From: Sphingobium cloacae
GTDB taxonomy: Bacteria; Pseudomonadota; Alphaproteobacteria; Sphingomonadales; Sphingomonadaceae
Assembly: GCF_002355855.1 (NCBI RefSeq)
Contig: NZ_AP017655.1
Location: 3,227,001-3,291,000, forward strand
Reading direction: 5' to 3'
DNA: 64,000 nucleotides
The notes beneath the pieces are model-generated. The model was not told the origin of the DNA and did not search any database. It saw only the letters and a program-made list of their open reading frames with translations. A program made the translations under genes and the position numbers. Shown here in pieces: positions 1 to 8,727 of this stretch (its first letter is position 1; every line of letters starts with the position of its first letter).

Positions 1-282
1 ATCCTGGAACGCGGCATCTTCGCGGATGTCTCCGTCATCAAGGGCTGGAAGGCGGACGAGAGCGGCAACCTCATCTTCCGCAAGACGGCACGCAACTTCA
101 ATGCGCCGATGGCGACCGCCGCGAAGATCTGCGTGGCGGAAGTGGAAGAGGTGGTGCCGGTCGGCAGCCTCGATCCCGATTGCATCCATCTGCCCGGCAT
201 TTACGTCAAGCGCATGATCGTCGGCGCGCCTTACGACAAGAAGATCGAATTCCGCACCGTTCGCCAGAGGGAGGCCGCATAA
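1..282 (+). CDS. scoA: 3-oxoacid CoA-transferase subunit A (3' part only)
   Basis: The reading frame is open from the first base of the window and ends with TAA at 280-282, giving the last 93 residues of an alpha subunit. Residues such as [17 protein letters not shown] and the closing [11 protein letters not shown] are typical of the C-terminus of succinyl-CoA:3-ketoacid CoA-transferase subunit A. The enzyme moves CoA between succinyl-CoA and acetoacetate in ketone-body and short-chain fatty acid use. The stop overlaps the next start (TAATG), so the two subunits are translationally coupled. The N-terminal part lies outside the window. Confidence 0.9.
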   Translation: MLERGIFADVSVIKGWKADESGNLIFRKTARNFNAPMATAAKICVAEVEEVVPVGSLDPDCIHLPGIYVKRMIVGAPYDKKIEFRTVRQREAA

Positions 283-917
283 TGTCGTGGACCCGCGATG
301 AAATGGCGGCGCGCGCCGCAAAGGAATTGCAAGACGGCTTCTATGTGAATCTGGGCATCGGCATCCCGACGCTGGTGGCGAACCATATCCCCGCCGGGGT
401 GGAAGTCACGCTCCAGTCGGAGAACGGGATGCTGGGCATCGGCCCGTTCCCCTATGAGGGGGAAGAGGACGCCGACCTCATCAATGCAGGCAAGCAGACG
501 ATCAGCGAACTGGCGCAATCCTGCTATTTCTCATCCGCCGACAGTTTCGCCATGATCCGGGGCGGGCATATCGACCTCACCGTGCTGGGTGCGATGGAAG
601 TGGCGGAAAATGGCGATATCGCCAACTGGATGATCCCCGGCAAGATGATCAAGGGCATGGGCGGCGCCATGGATCTGGTCGCGGGCGTCAAGAAGATCAT
701 CGTCGTCATGGAGCATACGTCCAAGAATGGCGATCCCAAGTTCATTCCCGCCTGCACCCTGCCGCTGACCGGCAAGAATGTGGTGGACATGATCGTCACC
801 GATCTCTGCGTCTTCCAGCGGCCCGACCATGACAGCCCCTTCAAGCTGATCGAACTGGCGCCGGGCGTGACGGCGGAGGAAGTCGCCGCTAAGACGACAG
901 CGCATTATCTGAGCTGA
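282..917 (+). CDS. scoB: 3-oxoacid CoA-transferase subunit B
   Basis: This 211-residue protein is the beta subunit of a 3-oxoacid (succinyl-CoA:acetoacetate) CoA-transferase. It begins [16 protein letters not shown] and carries the nucleotide-binding [10 protein letters not shown] stretch and the SENG motif near residue 48, whose glutamate forms the covalent CoA thioester in this family. Further family signatures are [14 protein letters not shown] and [12 protein letters not shown]. The start at 282 overlaps the scoA stop. An in-frame ATG at 180 lies inside scoA and is rejected. Length matches the usual 205-220 residues. Confidence 0.95.
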   Translation: MSWTRDEMAARAAKELQDGFYVNLGIGIPTLVANHIPAGVEVTLQSENGMLGIGPFPYEGEEDADLINAGKQTISELAQSCYFSSADSFAMIRGGHIDLTVLGAMEVAENGDIANWMIPGKMIKGMGGAMDLVAGVKKIIVVMEHTSKNGDPKFIPACTLPLTGKNVVDMIVTDLCVFQRPDHDSPFKLIELAPGVTAEEVAAKTTAHYLS

Positions 918-928
918 AGGAGTGCGCG

Positions 929-1369
929 ATGAGCCTCGATGGCGTTTATGACGAAGACAATCCCTTTTCCCTGATCCTTCAGGGGAAATTGCCTTCGACC
1001 CGGCTTTACGAGGATGAACATGTGCTGGCCTTCCTCGACATCCAGCCGCAGTCGAAGGGGCATGCGCTGGTCATTTCCAAATGGTCCAAGGCGCGCAACA
1101 TCCTGGAGATGGAGGATGAGGCGCTCTGCCAGGTCATGACCGCGACGAAGAAGGTCGCGAAAGCGATCCGCAAGGCGCTGAACCCCGACGGCATCCATGT
1201 CGCCCAGTTCAATGGCGGGCCCGCCGGGCAGACCGTCTTCCATCTCCACGTCCATATCGTGCCGCGCTGGGAAGGCGGGCCGAGGGGTTTCAGCGTCCAT
1301 GCGCAGGGCAATTTCGCCGATCCGGCCGAATTGCAGGCCCTGGCGGAGCAAATTCGCGCCCAGCTCTGA
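929..1369 (+). CDS. HIT family (histidine triad) nucleotide-binding protein
   Basis: A 146-residue histidine-triad protein. The catalytic motif HLHVHIVPRW is present near residue 105, and the N-terminal part (PFSLILQGKLPSTRLYEDEHVLAFLDIQP) is the usual HIT fold start. Members hydrolyse AMP-linked nucleotides such as adenosine phosphoramidates, and the physiological substrate here is unknown. The start has a good ribosome site (GAAGGAG) and follows scoB by 11 bases, so it is probably the last gene of that transcript. Confidence 0.93.
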   Translation: MSLDGVYDEDNPFSLILQGKLPSTRLYEDEHVLAFLDIQPQSKGHALVISKWSKARNILEMEDEALCQVMTATKKVAKAIRKALNPDGIHVAQFNGGPAGQTVFHLHVHIVPRWEGGPRGFSVHAQGNFADPAELQALAEQIRAQL

Positions 1370-1405
1370 CGCGCCCTCCGCCGGTTGACGAGGAATATCG
1401 CTGAT

Positions 1406-2701
1406 ATGGCACTCAAGCCCTTCATCGCGCCGGGCGCGCGCGTCGCCCTGCGCAGCAAGCCCGCCAATCCCCGGATCGCCGGCGGGCGGGGCGAGGCGGA
1501 GGTCATCCTCGACATATCGCGCCTCCTGTCGCGCAGTTTCCATCCGGCGCCCACCGGCATCGACCGGGTGGAATATGTCTATGCGCGCGAATTGCTGGAA
1601 CGGATGCCGGACCGGCTGGCCTTCGCGGCGGTGCATCCGGCGGGCGGCTATTATGGACGGCTGAACGGCGGGGCGGTGCGCCAGTTCCTGGCCTTCACGG
1701 CGGCGCGCTGGCGCAATGCGCGCGATATGGACCAGAAGGAAGGGCGGGCGGCCGTCATCCGTCAGTTGATCGCCTTGCGCCCCCGTCCGGTGCCGCGGGC
1801 GACCGGCCCGCGCATCTATTTGCAGGTGTCGCCGCATCATCTGGACGATTATGGACAGGTGGGCGCAATCCTGCGCGCGGAGGGCGCGAAATTCGTGACC
1901 CTGGTGCATGACGTCATTCCGCTGAGCCACCCGGAATTCGCCCGGCCGCAGGGGGCGGAGGAGCATCGCAAGCGTCTGCGCGCGATCGATTCCTTCGCGG
2001 ACGGCATCATCGGCAATAGCCAAGCGACGATCGATGCGCTGGCTCCGCATCTCACGCGTCCGCTCGATCAACGGGCCGTGCGTGTCGCGCATTTCGGTTC
2101 CGATCCGGTGGACATAGCCGACGGCGACACCCGCAAGGTGCCGGACCGGCCTTATTTCATCTATATCTCCACCATCGAACCCCGGAAGAACCATCTGCTG
2201 CTGCTCAATATCTGGCGCAGGCTGGTGGAGGAGATGGGTGACGCGGCCCCCGTGCTGGTGCTGGTGGGGCGACGCGGCTGGGAGAATGAGAATGTCGTCG
2301 ACATGCTGGAGCGCGGTGAAATCCTGCGCGGGCATGTGATCGAAGCCGGGCAGGTTTCGGACAGCGAGATGCAGGCGTTGACCCGTCATGCGCGGGCCAT
2401 GCTGATGCCGTCCTTCGTCGAGGGGTTCGGGATGCCGGTGGTGGAGGCGCTGACCGCCGGCGTTCCGGTCATATGCAGCGACATAGTGGCGCATCGGGAA
2501 GTGGGCGGAGACGCGCCGGACTATCTCGATCCGCTGGATGGCATGGGCTGGATGCGGGCGATCCGCGCCTATGGCCGGGAGGGATCGCCCGAGCGCGCCG
2601 TGCAGATGGAACGCATCGCCACCTGGTCGCCGCCGACATGGCGTGACTATTTCGACATAGTGGAGGACATTCTCGAAGAGGTGACGGCCTCGGTTCCTTG
2701 A
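1406..2701 (+). CDS. GT4-family glycosyltransferase (capsule locus)
   Basis: A glycosyltransferase of about 431 residues with GT-B fold signatures. The C-terminal half has FIYISTIEPRKNHLLLLNIW and SFVEGFGMPVVEALTAGVPVI, where the EX7E-like donor-binding region of GT4 enzymes lies. The ATG at 1406 is preferred over an in-frame TTG at 1385 because a GAGG ribosome site lies ahead of it. It opens a run of plus-strand polysaccharide genes with kpsC and kpsS, so it probably adds a sugar to the capsule repeat or linker. Donor and acceptor cannot be read from sequence. Confidence 0.85.
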   Translation: MALKPFIAPGARVALRSKPANPRIAGGRGEAEVILDISRLLSRSFHPAPTGIDRVEYVYARELLERMPDRLAFAAVHPAGGYYGRLNGGAVRQFLAFTAARWRNARDMDQKEGRAAVIRQLIALRPRPVPRATGPRIYLQVSPHHLDDYGQVGAILRAEGAKFVTLVHDVIPLSHPEFARPQGAEEHRKRLRAIDSFADGIIGNSQATIDALAPHLTRPLDQRAVRVAHFGSDPVDIADGDTRKVPDRPYFIYISTIEPRKNHLLLLNIWRRLVEEMGDAAPVLVLVGRRGWENENVVDMLERGEILRGHVIEAGQVSDSEMQALTRHARAMLMPSFVEGFGMPVVEALTAGVPVICSDIVAHREVGGDAPDYLDPLDGMGWMRAIRAYGREGSPERAVQMERIATWSPPTWRDYFDIVEDILEEVTASVP

Positions 2702-2782
2702 CCTTGACGACGCGCGCGCCCAAGGATGCGGCCAGGCCCGGAAGAGCGGCCGTTCAGGGGATGATGAGAACCGGGGAATGCT

Positions 2783-4428
2783 GTGATCTTGCCGCCTTTC
2801 CTGAGATCCCCGCCTTTTCCTTCCATCGCGCCCTGCGTCGCGGCGGTCAGCGCGCCCTTGCCCGAGGGCGGACCGGAAGAAGCCGTTTCCGACGCCCTTC
2901 TCGACAGCATCGCCGCCGCCCGGGTCGGAGGCGATTTCTGGGGCCACCATGTCCGGGGCGTGAAGCTGGTCGTGCAGGCGGGCATTGCGATCCCGCCCGA
3001 AAGATTGAGCGGCCTGGAGGCGGGGCAAGCGGTGGTCATGGGCGGCGCGCCGTCGGTGGAACTGGCCCCTTATGCCCGGGAATTGCCCGGACCTTGCGAT
3101 CCCTGGGCGCTGGTGGAGGAAGCCGAGGCGGTTCAAGCCCGCGCGGATGATGATGTGGCGATTGTCGCGGTCCTGCTGGGCGTGCCCGTGCTCGGCCCTG
3201 ATTTCCAGCCTATCGATCCGCGGCATCTGAAGGAAGTCGCCCGCAACCGGCTATCGCAAGCCTGCTATCGCGACTGCTTTACCGGCGAGGAGGCGGATAT
3301 CGGCCAGGCCGTGCGCCAGCTGGCGGAGTGGCGCGCGCTTTTCAGCGCGAACCGGGGCATCAGCGCCGCGAGCGGCATGGCATGGTGGAAGCGCGATGTC
3401 ATGCGGATATTCCTGTGGGACGGTTTGCGATCTCCTCCCTTTGTGAAGGCGCGGCAGGGGCTGGATCGGGCGTTGCGGGAAAAAGGGGCGCTCGCCGTCT
3501 GGCCGTCCCGCGTGCCGGCTTCGACAGCCGATGCGGCGGCGGAGCAGGGGACGCCGCTGATACGGGTCGAGGATGGCTTCCTCCGCTCGCGGGGACTGGG
3601 GGCGGCGCTGCATCCGCCCGGTTCGATCGTGGCGGATCATAGTGGCATCTATTATGATGCCCGTGTCGGCAGCGATCTTGAGACGATCCTTGCGACCCAT
3701 GATTTTCCAGCGGAGCTGGTGGAACGGGCGGGACGGCTCCGGTCGCGGATTTGCGCCGCCGGGTCACGAAATATGGCGCGGGCCAGGGCGCGATGATAGC
3801 CTTGCCCAAGGGCAGGCGGACGGTGCTCGCGGTCGGCCAGGTGGACGACGACCTGTCGGTCCATCTGGGCGGGGCGGGCGTCGCCGGCAATCTCGATTTC
3901 CTGAAGCGCGTCCGTCAGGCCGAGCCCGACGCGTGGATCGTCTATCGTCCCCATCCCGATGTCCGGGCGGGGCACAGGGCCGGTCATCTGAGCGACGCCA
4001 CCGTGCTCGAGCATGCCGACAGCATCGACAGCGGCTCGCCGCTCATGCAACTGGTGCAATGCGTCGATGAAGTGCATGTGCTCTCGTCCCTGACGGGGTT
4101 CGAGGCGTTGATGCGGGGCAGGCCGGTGACCGTGCATGGCATGCCCTTCTATGCAGGATGGGGGCTGACGCGTGATCTGGCCGCGCCCAATGGCCGTCGC
4201 GGGCGGCGGTTGGGCATAGATCAGCTTGTCGCGGGCGCCCTCATTCTCTATCCACATTATGTCGATCCAGTTACACGCCTGCCTTGCGGTCCCGAAATCA
4301 TGGTGGACCGGCTGGCGGATGGATCGACGCCGTCTGTGAGCTGGCTCATCAGATTGCGGGTGTTGCAGGGGAAGCTACGTCGATTGATGACTTTATCCGC
4401 AGAGTTGCTTCATGGCCGCCCAGCCTAG
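2783..4428 (+). pseudogene. kpsC: KpsC-type capsule Kdo transferase, split by a frameshift
   Basis: KpsC adds beta-Kdo residues to lyso-phosphatidylglycerol, building the linker of ABC-exported capsules. Two overlapping frames together make one KpsC. The first (GTG at 2783 to stop at 3796) holds a shortened first module and then RVEDGFLRSRGLG and HSGIYYDARVGSDLE. The second (through 4428) continues with KYGAGQGAMIALPKG, VGQVDDDLSV, VYRPHPDV, SSLTGFEALMRG and FYAGWGLTRD. Homology switches frame at GGG 3761-3763, where one extra G would restore AAGVTKYGAG. This is either a real one-base deletion or a sequencing error. The 3' end overlaps kpsS by 17 bases. KpsC is normally required for this capsule class, so the status of this gene decides whether the locus works. 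Confidence 0.85.
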
Positions 4429-5686
4429 GACCTTCCTGTTCCTCCAGGGGCCGCATGGACCTTATTTCTCCATGCTCGCCGATGCCTTGCGCGCGCGCGG
4501 GCATGCGGCGCTGCGCATCAACATCAACGGCGGCGACAAGATCGACTGGCCGGGGCCGGGCGCAACCGACTATCGCGGGACGTTCCGGGGCTGGCCGCTC
4601 TTCTTCGACGACTTCATCGTCAATCATGGCGTCACCGACCTGATCCTGTTCGGCGATTGCCGTCCCTATCATGCGTCCGCGCACAAGATGGCGCGGCTGC
4701 GCGGCATCAGGGTGCATGTGGTGGAGGAAGGCTATATCCGGCCCGACTTCCTGACATTGCAGAAGGATGGCGTGAACGGCAATTCCACCCTGCCGCTCGA
4801 CCCGCGATGGTATCGGGAGCGGGCGCGCGACCTTCCTCCCGAAGAAGAGCAGGATCGGGCCATTCCCTCCACCTTCCGCCGCCGCGCGCAGCATACGATG
4901 CGCAACGGGCTGTCGGGTGCGCTGATGCGACCCCTTTTCCCCTTCTACCGCACGCACCGCCCCCACAGTTTCGCGCTGGAATCGGTAGGCTGGTTCAACA
5001 AGCTGCTGTGGCGGCAGGCGGACAGGCGCAAGGCTGCCGGAAATTGGGAGGAATTGCGCGACCGTCCCTATTTCACCCTGCCGCTTCAGCTCAATTCCGA
5101 CTATCAGATCCGCATCCACTCTCCCTTTGGCGACATGCGCGCGGCCTTGCGCTTCGTGCTCAAGAGCTTTGCCCGCTATGCGCCGGAAAAGGTCGCGCTG
5201 GTGGTCAAGCGGCACCCGCTCGACCCTGGCCTGGTCGGTTGGGAAAGGCTGACTCGCAAGCTGGCGAAGCAATATGGCGTCGCCGACCGGGTGATCTATC
5301 TGGCCGACTGGGACATCGCCAAAGTCGTGCAGCGGTCTCTGGGCGTGGTGACGGTGAACAGCACGGTCGGCACGCTCGCGCTCAATACGGGCAAGCCCGT
5401 CATGGTGCTGGGCCACGCCGTCTACAAGGTGCCCGGTGTCGTGCATGAAGGGACGCTCGACGAATTCTGGAAGCGGCCGCAAGCGCCGGACAGGGAGCTT
5501 TATTCCGCCTTCCGCCGTGTCCTGATCGATCGCTGCCTGATCCGGGGCGGCTTGCTGAGCGACGAGGGCCTGCGGATGCTGGTCGATCATGCGGTCGAGC
5601 GGCTGGTCGGAGAGGATGCCGCCGACTCCCGACTGCTCTACCTGCCCGCTGCGCAGGATCGCCGCATCGGCGGCGGCGGCGGCTGA
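4412..5686 (+). CDS. kpsS: KpsS-type capsule polysaccharide linker transferase
   Basis: A 424-residue protein of the KpsS/LipB family, which adds the first Kdo to lyso-phosphatidylglycerol in ABC-transporter-dependent capsules. Visible family features are FLQGPHGPYFSMLADAL at the N-terminus, VHVVEEGYIRPDFLTL near residue 105, VVKRHPLDP near 265 and VNSTVGTLALNTGKPVMVLG near 315, which forms the CMP-Kdo-binding region. The C-terminus ends in a glycine run. The gene overlaps the end of kpsC by 17 bases, so the two are translationally coupled. Confidence 0.92.
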   Translation: MAAQPRTFLFLQGPHGPYFSMLADALRARGHAALRININGGDKIDWPGPGATDYRGTFRGWPLFFDDFIVNHGVTDLILFGDCRPYHASAHKMARLRGIRVHVVEEGYIRPDFLTLQKDGVNGNSTLPLDPRWYRERARDLPPEEEQDRAIPSTFRRRAQHTMRNGLSGALMRPLFPFYRTHRPHSFALESVGWFNKLLWRQADRRKAAGNWEELRDRPYFTLPLQLNSDYQIRIHSPFGDMRAALRFVLKSFARYAPEKVALVVKRHPLDPGLVGWERLTRKLAKQYGVADRVIYLADWDIAKVVQRSLGVVTVNSTVGTLALNTGKPVMVLGHAVYKVPGVVHEGTLDEFWKRPQAPDRELYSAFRRVLIDRCLIRGGLLSDEGLRMLVDHAVERLVGEDAADSRLLYLPAAQDRRIGGGGG

Positions 5687-5699
5687 CGCGGAAGGACGG

Positions 5700-6806
5700 A
5701 TGAGCCAGAACGACGCCATGCAGGGTGCGGAGGCCCTGATCTATCCCGTCATCCTGTCGGGCGGAGCCGGAACGCGCCTCTGGCCCTTGTCGCGGCCCGA
5801 CACGCCCAAGCAGTTTCTGACGCTGCTGGGCACCCGCACGATGATGCAGGAAACCGTGGCGCGCACGGCGGACCGCGCCGGCTTCGCCGCGCCGCTGGTG
5901 GTGTCGGGCGAGCGCCATGTCGCGCTGGTGGCCCGCCAGATCCGGGAAGCGGGAAGCGAAGCCGCCGCAATCTTCCTGGAACCGGAAGGGCGCAATACCG
6001 CCGGGGCAATCGCGCTGGCCGCTTATTGGCTGGCGGAGCGGGATGCCGAAGCCTTGATGCTCGTCATGCCATCCGATCATGCCATCGCCGATGTGGAGAG
6101 TTTCCATCGCGCCATCGCGGCGGCGCGTCCGGCAGCGGAGGCCGGGCGCCTGGTGACCTTCGGCATCCGCCCGACCCATGCGGAAACGGGCTATGGCTAT
6201 ATCGAGGTGGGCGGGGCGCTGCCCGATATGCGGGACGTGCATCATGTCGTGGCCTTCGTGGAAAAGCCGCCGCTGGAAAAGGCGCGTGCCCTGATCGGGA
6301 CGGGACGGCATTGCTGGAATGGCGGCATCTTCCTCTTTTCCGCCCGCGCCTATGTGGCTGAACTGGAGCGTCTGGCGCCGGATGTGGCCGATGCCTGCCG
6401 GGCGGCGACGCGCGCCGCGCAGGACGATGGCGACTATATCCGGCCGGATGCCGCGGCCTTTGCCGCCTGCCCCAGCATCTCCATCGATTATGCGATCATG
6501 GAAAAGACGGATCGCGCGGCAGTGGTGCCGGTCGACATGGGATGGTCGGACGTCGGTTCCTGGCAGGCGCTCTGGGCGCTCAAGGAGCGCGACGGGCAGG
6601 ACAGCATCTGCGAAGGCGCGGCCATCGACATGGACGGCCATGGCAATCTGGTGATCGTCGATGGAGGTCCGCCGGTGGGCACCATGGGGATGCGCGATTG
6701 CGTGATCGTATCGACGGCAAGCGGCGTGCTGGTCATGCCGCGCGAACGCTCCGGCGATATTCGCGCGCTGGCCGAAGCGATGCTGAAGCGCCTGGGCGAA
6801 AGCTGA
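5700..6806 (+). CDS. Mannose-1-phosphate guanylyltransferase
   Basis: A 368-residue nucleotidyltransferase that makes GDP-mannose from GTP and mannose-1-P. The nucleotide signature GGAGTRLWPLSRPDTPKQFL starts near residue 20, and the substrate motif FVEKPP lies near residue 185. The ATG at 5700 follows GGAAGGACGG, and upstream in-frame codons lie inside kpsS. Bifunctional ManC proteins are about 470 residues with a C-terminal cupin isomerase. That cupin is missing here, and a separate isomerase lies convergently just downstream. Confidence 0.92.
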   Translation: MSQNDAMQGAEALIYPVILSGGAGTRLWPLSRPDTPKQFLTLLGTRTMMQETVARTADRAGFAAPLVVSGERHVALVARQIREAGSEAAAIFLEPEGRNTAGAIALAAYWLAERDAEALMLVMPSDHAIADVESFHRAIAAARPAAEAGRLVTFGIRPTHAETGYGYIEVGGALPDMRDVHHVVAFVEKPPLEKARALIGTGRHCWNGGIFLFSARAYVAELERLAPDVADACRAATRAAQDDGDYIRPDAAAFAACPSISIDYAIMEKTDRAAVVPVDMGWSDVGSWQALWALKERDGQDSICEGAAIDMDGHGNLVIVDGGPPVGTMGMRDCVIVSTASGVLVMPRERSGDIRALAEAMLKRLGES

Positions 6807-6820
6807 ACCCCTGAGTTCAG
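6802..6820. terminator. Short hairpin between convergent genes
   Basis: A perfect 7-base stem (GCTGAAC/GTTCAGC, loop of 5) sits exactly across the two convergent stop codons of the guanylyltransferase and the mannose-6-phosphate isomerase. It has no clear T-run, so a role in transcript ends is only suggested. Confidence 0.35.
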
Positions 6821-7647
6821 CCGCGTCCCGGCGTCGCAATCAGCGCCCGGCCCGCGCTCGAGGCATGAAGCGTCTCGCCTGCTTCGAGTATCCAGCACTC
6901 GCCGCTTTTCCATGGCGTGCCGGACAGGTCGCCGGTGCCCTCCAGCGGCAGGAACCAGAAAGCGCCCGTGCCGTTCAGGGTGATCCGCTCCCCGGCCCGG
7001 AAGGCCATATGACGCAGGCCGAACGGCGCGTCCTGCGCCTCCAGCAATTCTCGGTTCTCTTCGGCGGCAACACGTGGCACCGGCAGGCCATAGCGTTCCA
7101 GCCGGGCGCAGGCGAGCGCCTCTTCGACATGAAGCGGACGATCCCGGCCATAATCGTAAAGGCGATAGGTGATGTCGGCGTTGCGCTGAATCTCGACCAG
7201 CAGAATATCCGCGCCGATGGCATGGACGGTGCCCGCCGGGACCATGTAGAAATCCCCCGGCGAAACCGGTCGCCAGTCGATCAGCTCTTCCAGGGCTTCG
7301 CCGGCAACGGCGGCGCGGACATCGGCTTGCGTCACGGTTTCGGGAAAACCCAGGCCGATCGTCGCGCCGGGCTTGCAATCGAGAATGAACCACGCCTCGT
7401 CCTTGCCATGGGCATGGCCTGCGCGCCGCGCGGCGGCGTCATCGGGATGGACCTGAATGGACAGCCGCTCGCTCGTCAGGATATATTTGATGAGCAGGGC
7501 CTGATGATCGGCGGGTGCGCCCTCGAAGATCACTTCACCCACGCGGCCATCGCGCAAATTCCCCAGCCAGCCGGGAATGCAGTCCCTGCCCCATGGCTTC
7601 GTGACGGGACGGGGAAGAAGTTGATGCATCAATTCTGCCGGGTGCAT
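6817..7647 (-). CDS. manA: Mannose-6-phosphate isomerase, class I (cupin)
   Basis: A 276-residue type I phosphomannose isomerase interconverting fructose-6-P and mannose-6-P. The start region (LLPRPVTKPWGRD), the zinc-ligand segment IQVHPDDAAARRAGHAHGKDEAWF and the later YMVPAGTVHAIG are all present. The methionine at 7647 begins the conserved part, and the ORF extension to 7731 is not conserved. It is short relative to the E. coli enzyme (about 390) but matches the compact bacterial form. It is convergent with the guanylyltransferase, and the two together supply mannose-P intermediates to the locus. Confidence 0.9.
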   Translation of the reverse strand: MHPAELMHQLLPRPVTKPWGRDCIPGWLGNLRDGRVGEVIFEGAPADHQALLIKYILTSERLSIQVHPDDAAARRAGHAHGKDEAWFILDCKPGATIGLGFPETVTQADVRAAVAGEALEELIDWRPVSPGDFYMVPAGTVHAIGADILLVEIQRNADITYRLYDYGRDRPLHVEEALACARLERYGLPVPRVAAEENRELLEAQDAPFGLRHMAFRAGERITLNGTGAFWFLPLEGTGDLSGTPWKSGECWILEAGETLHASSAGRALIATPGRG

Positions 7648-7890
7648 GGCGCCAGTATAGCGCGCAATGATGAGCAAGCGGTTAAGTGATAAGCCCACGG
7701 CGCGCAATGGGCGTGAAGAGGGATGCTGCACGGAGTGCGGCTGGCAGGCCTGTGCGTTTTTGAAGGAATGATGCGGTTCCTATGCATGCATACAGTCGGG
7801 CGCATTGGTCCGAGGATGTCCAGAGATCGCGATGAAGATGTGCGATTCGAACCTTCGGTTTTTGCGCGCCTTGGTCTAGGGGGGATGGCG

Positions 7891-8727
7891 ATGTCCGACG
7901 ATCTTTTTCCGCGAGCGCTGGACCCGGCATTGCGTTTCCTGGCGCAGGGCGCGAGCGCGCGCCTCTACGTGCTGGGACAGGGAGAGGTGGTGAAGCTTTT
8001 CCACCCGGCGGTGTCGGACGAGATGATCGAACGCGAGGCTCACGCCTCCCGTCTGGCGGCGGAACTGGGGATGCCCGCCATCGCGACGGTGCGCCGGATC
8101 ACCATGGAGGGCACACGTGGGCTGGTTTATCCCCGCGTGGCGGGTGTCACGCTGCTCAAGGCCATGCGGCGACGGCCATGGTCGTCAGGCGCAATGATGC
8201 CCGCCATGGCGCGCTTGCAGGCGCGCATGCACCAAAGCCCGGAAATAGAAGGGGTGCGGTCCCTCAAGGACGTGCTGCGAACCGACATTCTCCACGGTCC
8301 CGCATCCGATGTTCTCAAGGAATGGGCGCTGGTGCGGTTGAAGACGATGCCGGACGGCCGACGGTTATTGCATGGCGACTTCCATGTGGAAAATATCATG
8401 GTTGCGGAGGGCGGCTTCAAGGTCATCGACTGGTCCAAGGCCGCCTTGGGCGACCCGGCGGCGGATGCCGCGCGGACGGAAATGCTGATGCGGTTCGGAG
8501 CCGGGCCGCAAGACAGGCTGACTGTCCTGGCACGCGAATGGGCAACGCGGCGTTGGCGGGCAGCCTATCTGCGGGAAAGCGGAATGGCGGCGGAACGGCT
8601 GGATTCCTGGCGCGCCGTGGTGGCGGTAGCGTGGCTGCGCGCGCGAAAGCCCGTCCGAGAACGGGCTTTCAGGGAATATTTGCATGATGCGCTAAAAGAA
8701 TCGAATTATGATCGGGCATCTGCATAG
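7891..8727 (+). CDS. APH-fold phosphotransferase family protein
   Basis: A 278-residue kinase-like protein of the aminoglycoside phosphotransferase/choline kinase fold. The catalytic loop HGDFHVENIM (about residue 162) and the metal-binding VIDWSKAALGDPAAD (about 177) are intact, and ARLYVLGQGEVVKLF near residue 25 holds the ATP-binding lysine. ATG 7891 is favoured by an AGGGGGG ribosome site six bases upstream. The substrate is unknown, and the position inside a capsule locus suggests a sugar or lipid rather than an antibiotic. The last 15 or so codons are AT-rich and run through a strong hairpin at 8645-8670, then overlap the convergent neighbour by 22 bases, so the 3' end may have been replaced. 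Confidence 0.8.
   Translation: MSDDLFPRALDPALRFLAQGASARLYVLGQGEVVKLFHPAVSDEMIEREAHASRLAAELGMPAIATVRRITMEGTRGLVYPRVAGVTLLKAMRRRPWSSGAMMPAMARLQARMHQSPEIEGVRSLKDVLRTDILHGPASDVLKEWALVRLKTMPDGRRLLHGDFHVENIMVAEGGFKVIDWSKAALGDPAADAARTEMLMRFGAGPQDRLTVLAREWATRRWRAAYLRESGMAAERLDSWRAVVAVAWLRARKPVRERAFREYLHDALKESNYDRASA
8645..8670. terminator. Perfect 10-bp hairpin inside the 3' end of the APH gene
   Basis: GAAAGCCCGT pairs exactly with ACGGGCTTTC around a 6-base loop. The A- and T-flanked GC stem looks like a bidirectional terminator. It lies in the coding end of the APH-family gene and also just beyond the 3' end of the convergent gene at 8706-9878, for which it could serve as terminator. Confidence 0.45.

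Noticed and set aside
905-3226. A 773-residue minus-strand open frame
   Set aside because: It is a mirror of the HIT, glycosyltransferase and kpsC genes. It has biased His/Arg/Asp composition and no recognisable domain. Long antisense frames are expected in DNA this rich in GC.
7891-8727. Antibiotic-resistance kinase
   Set aside because: The APH-type catalytic motifs are present, but this fold covers many sugar, choline and protein kinases. The capsule context and lack of specific resistance signatures do not support a resistance call.
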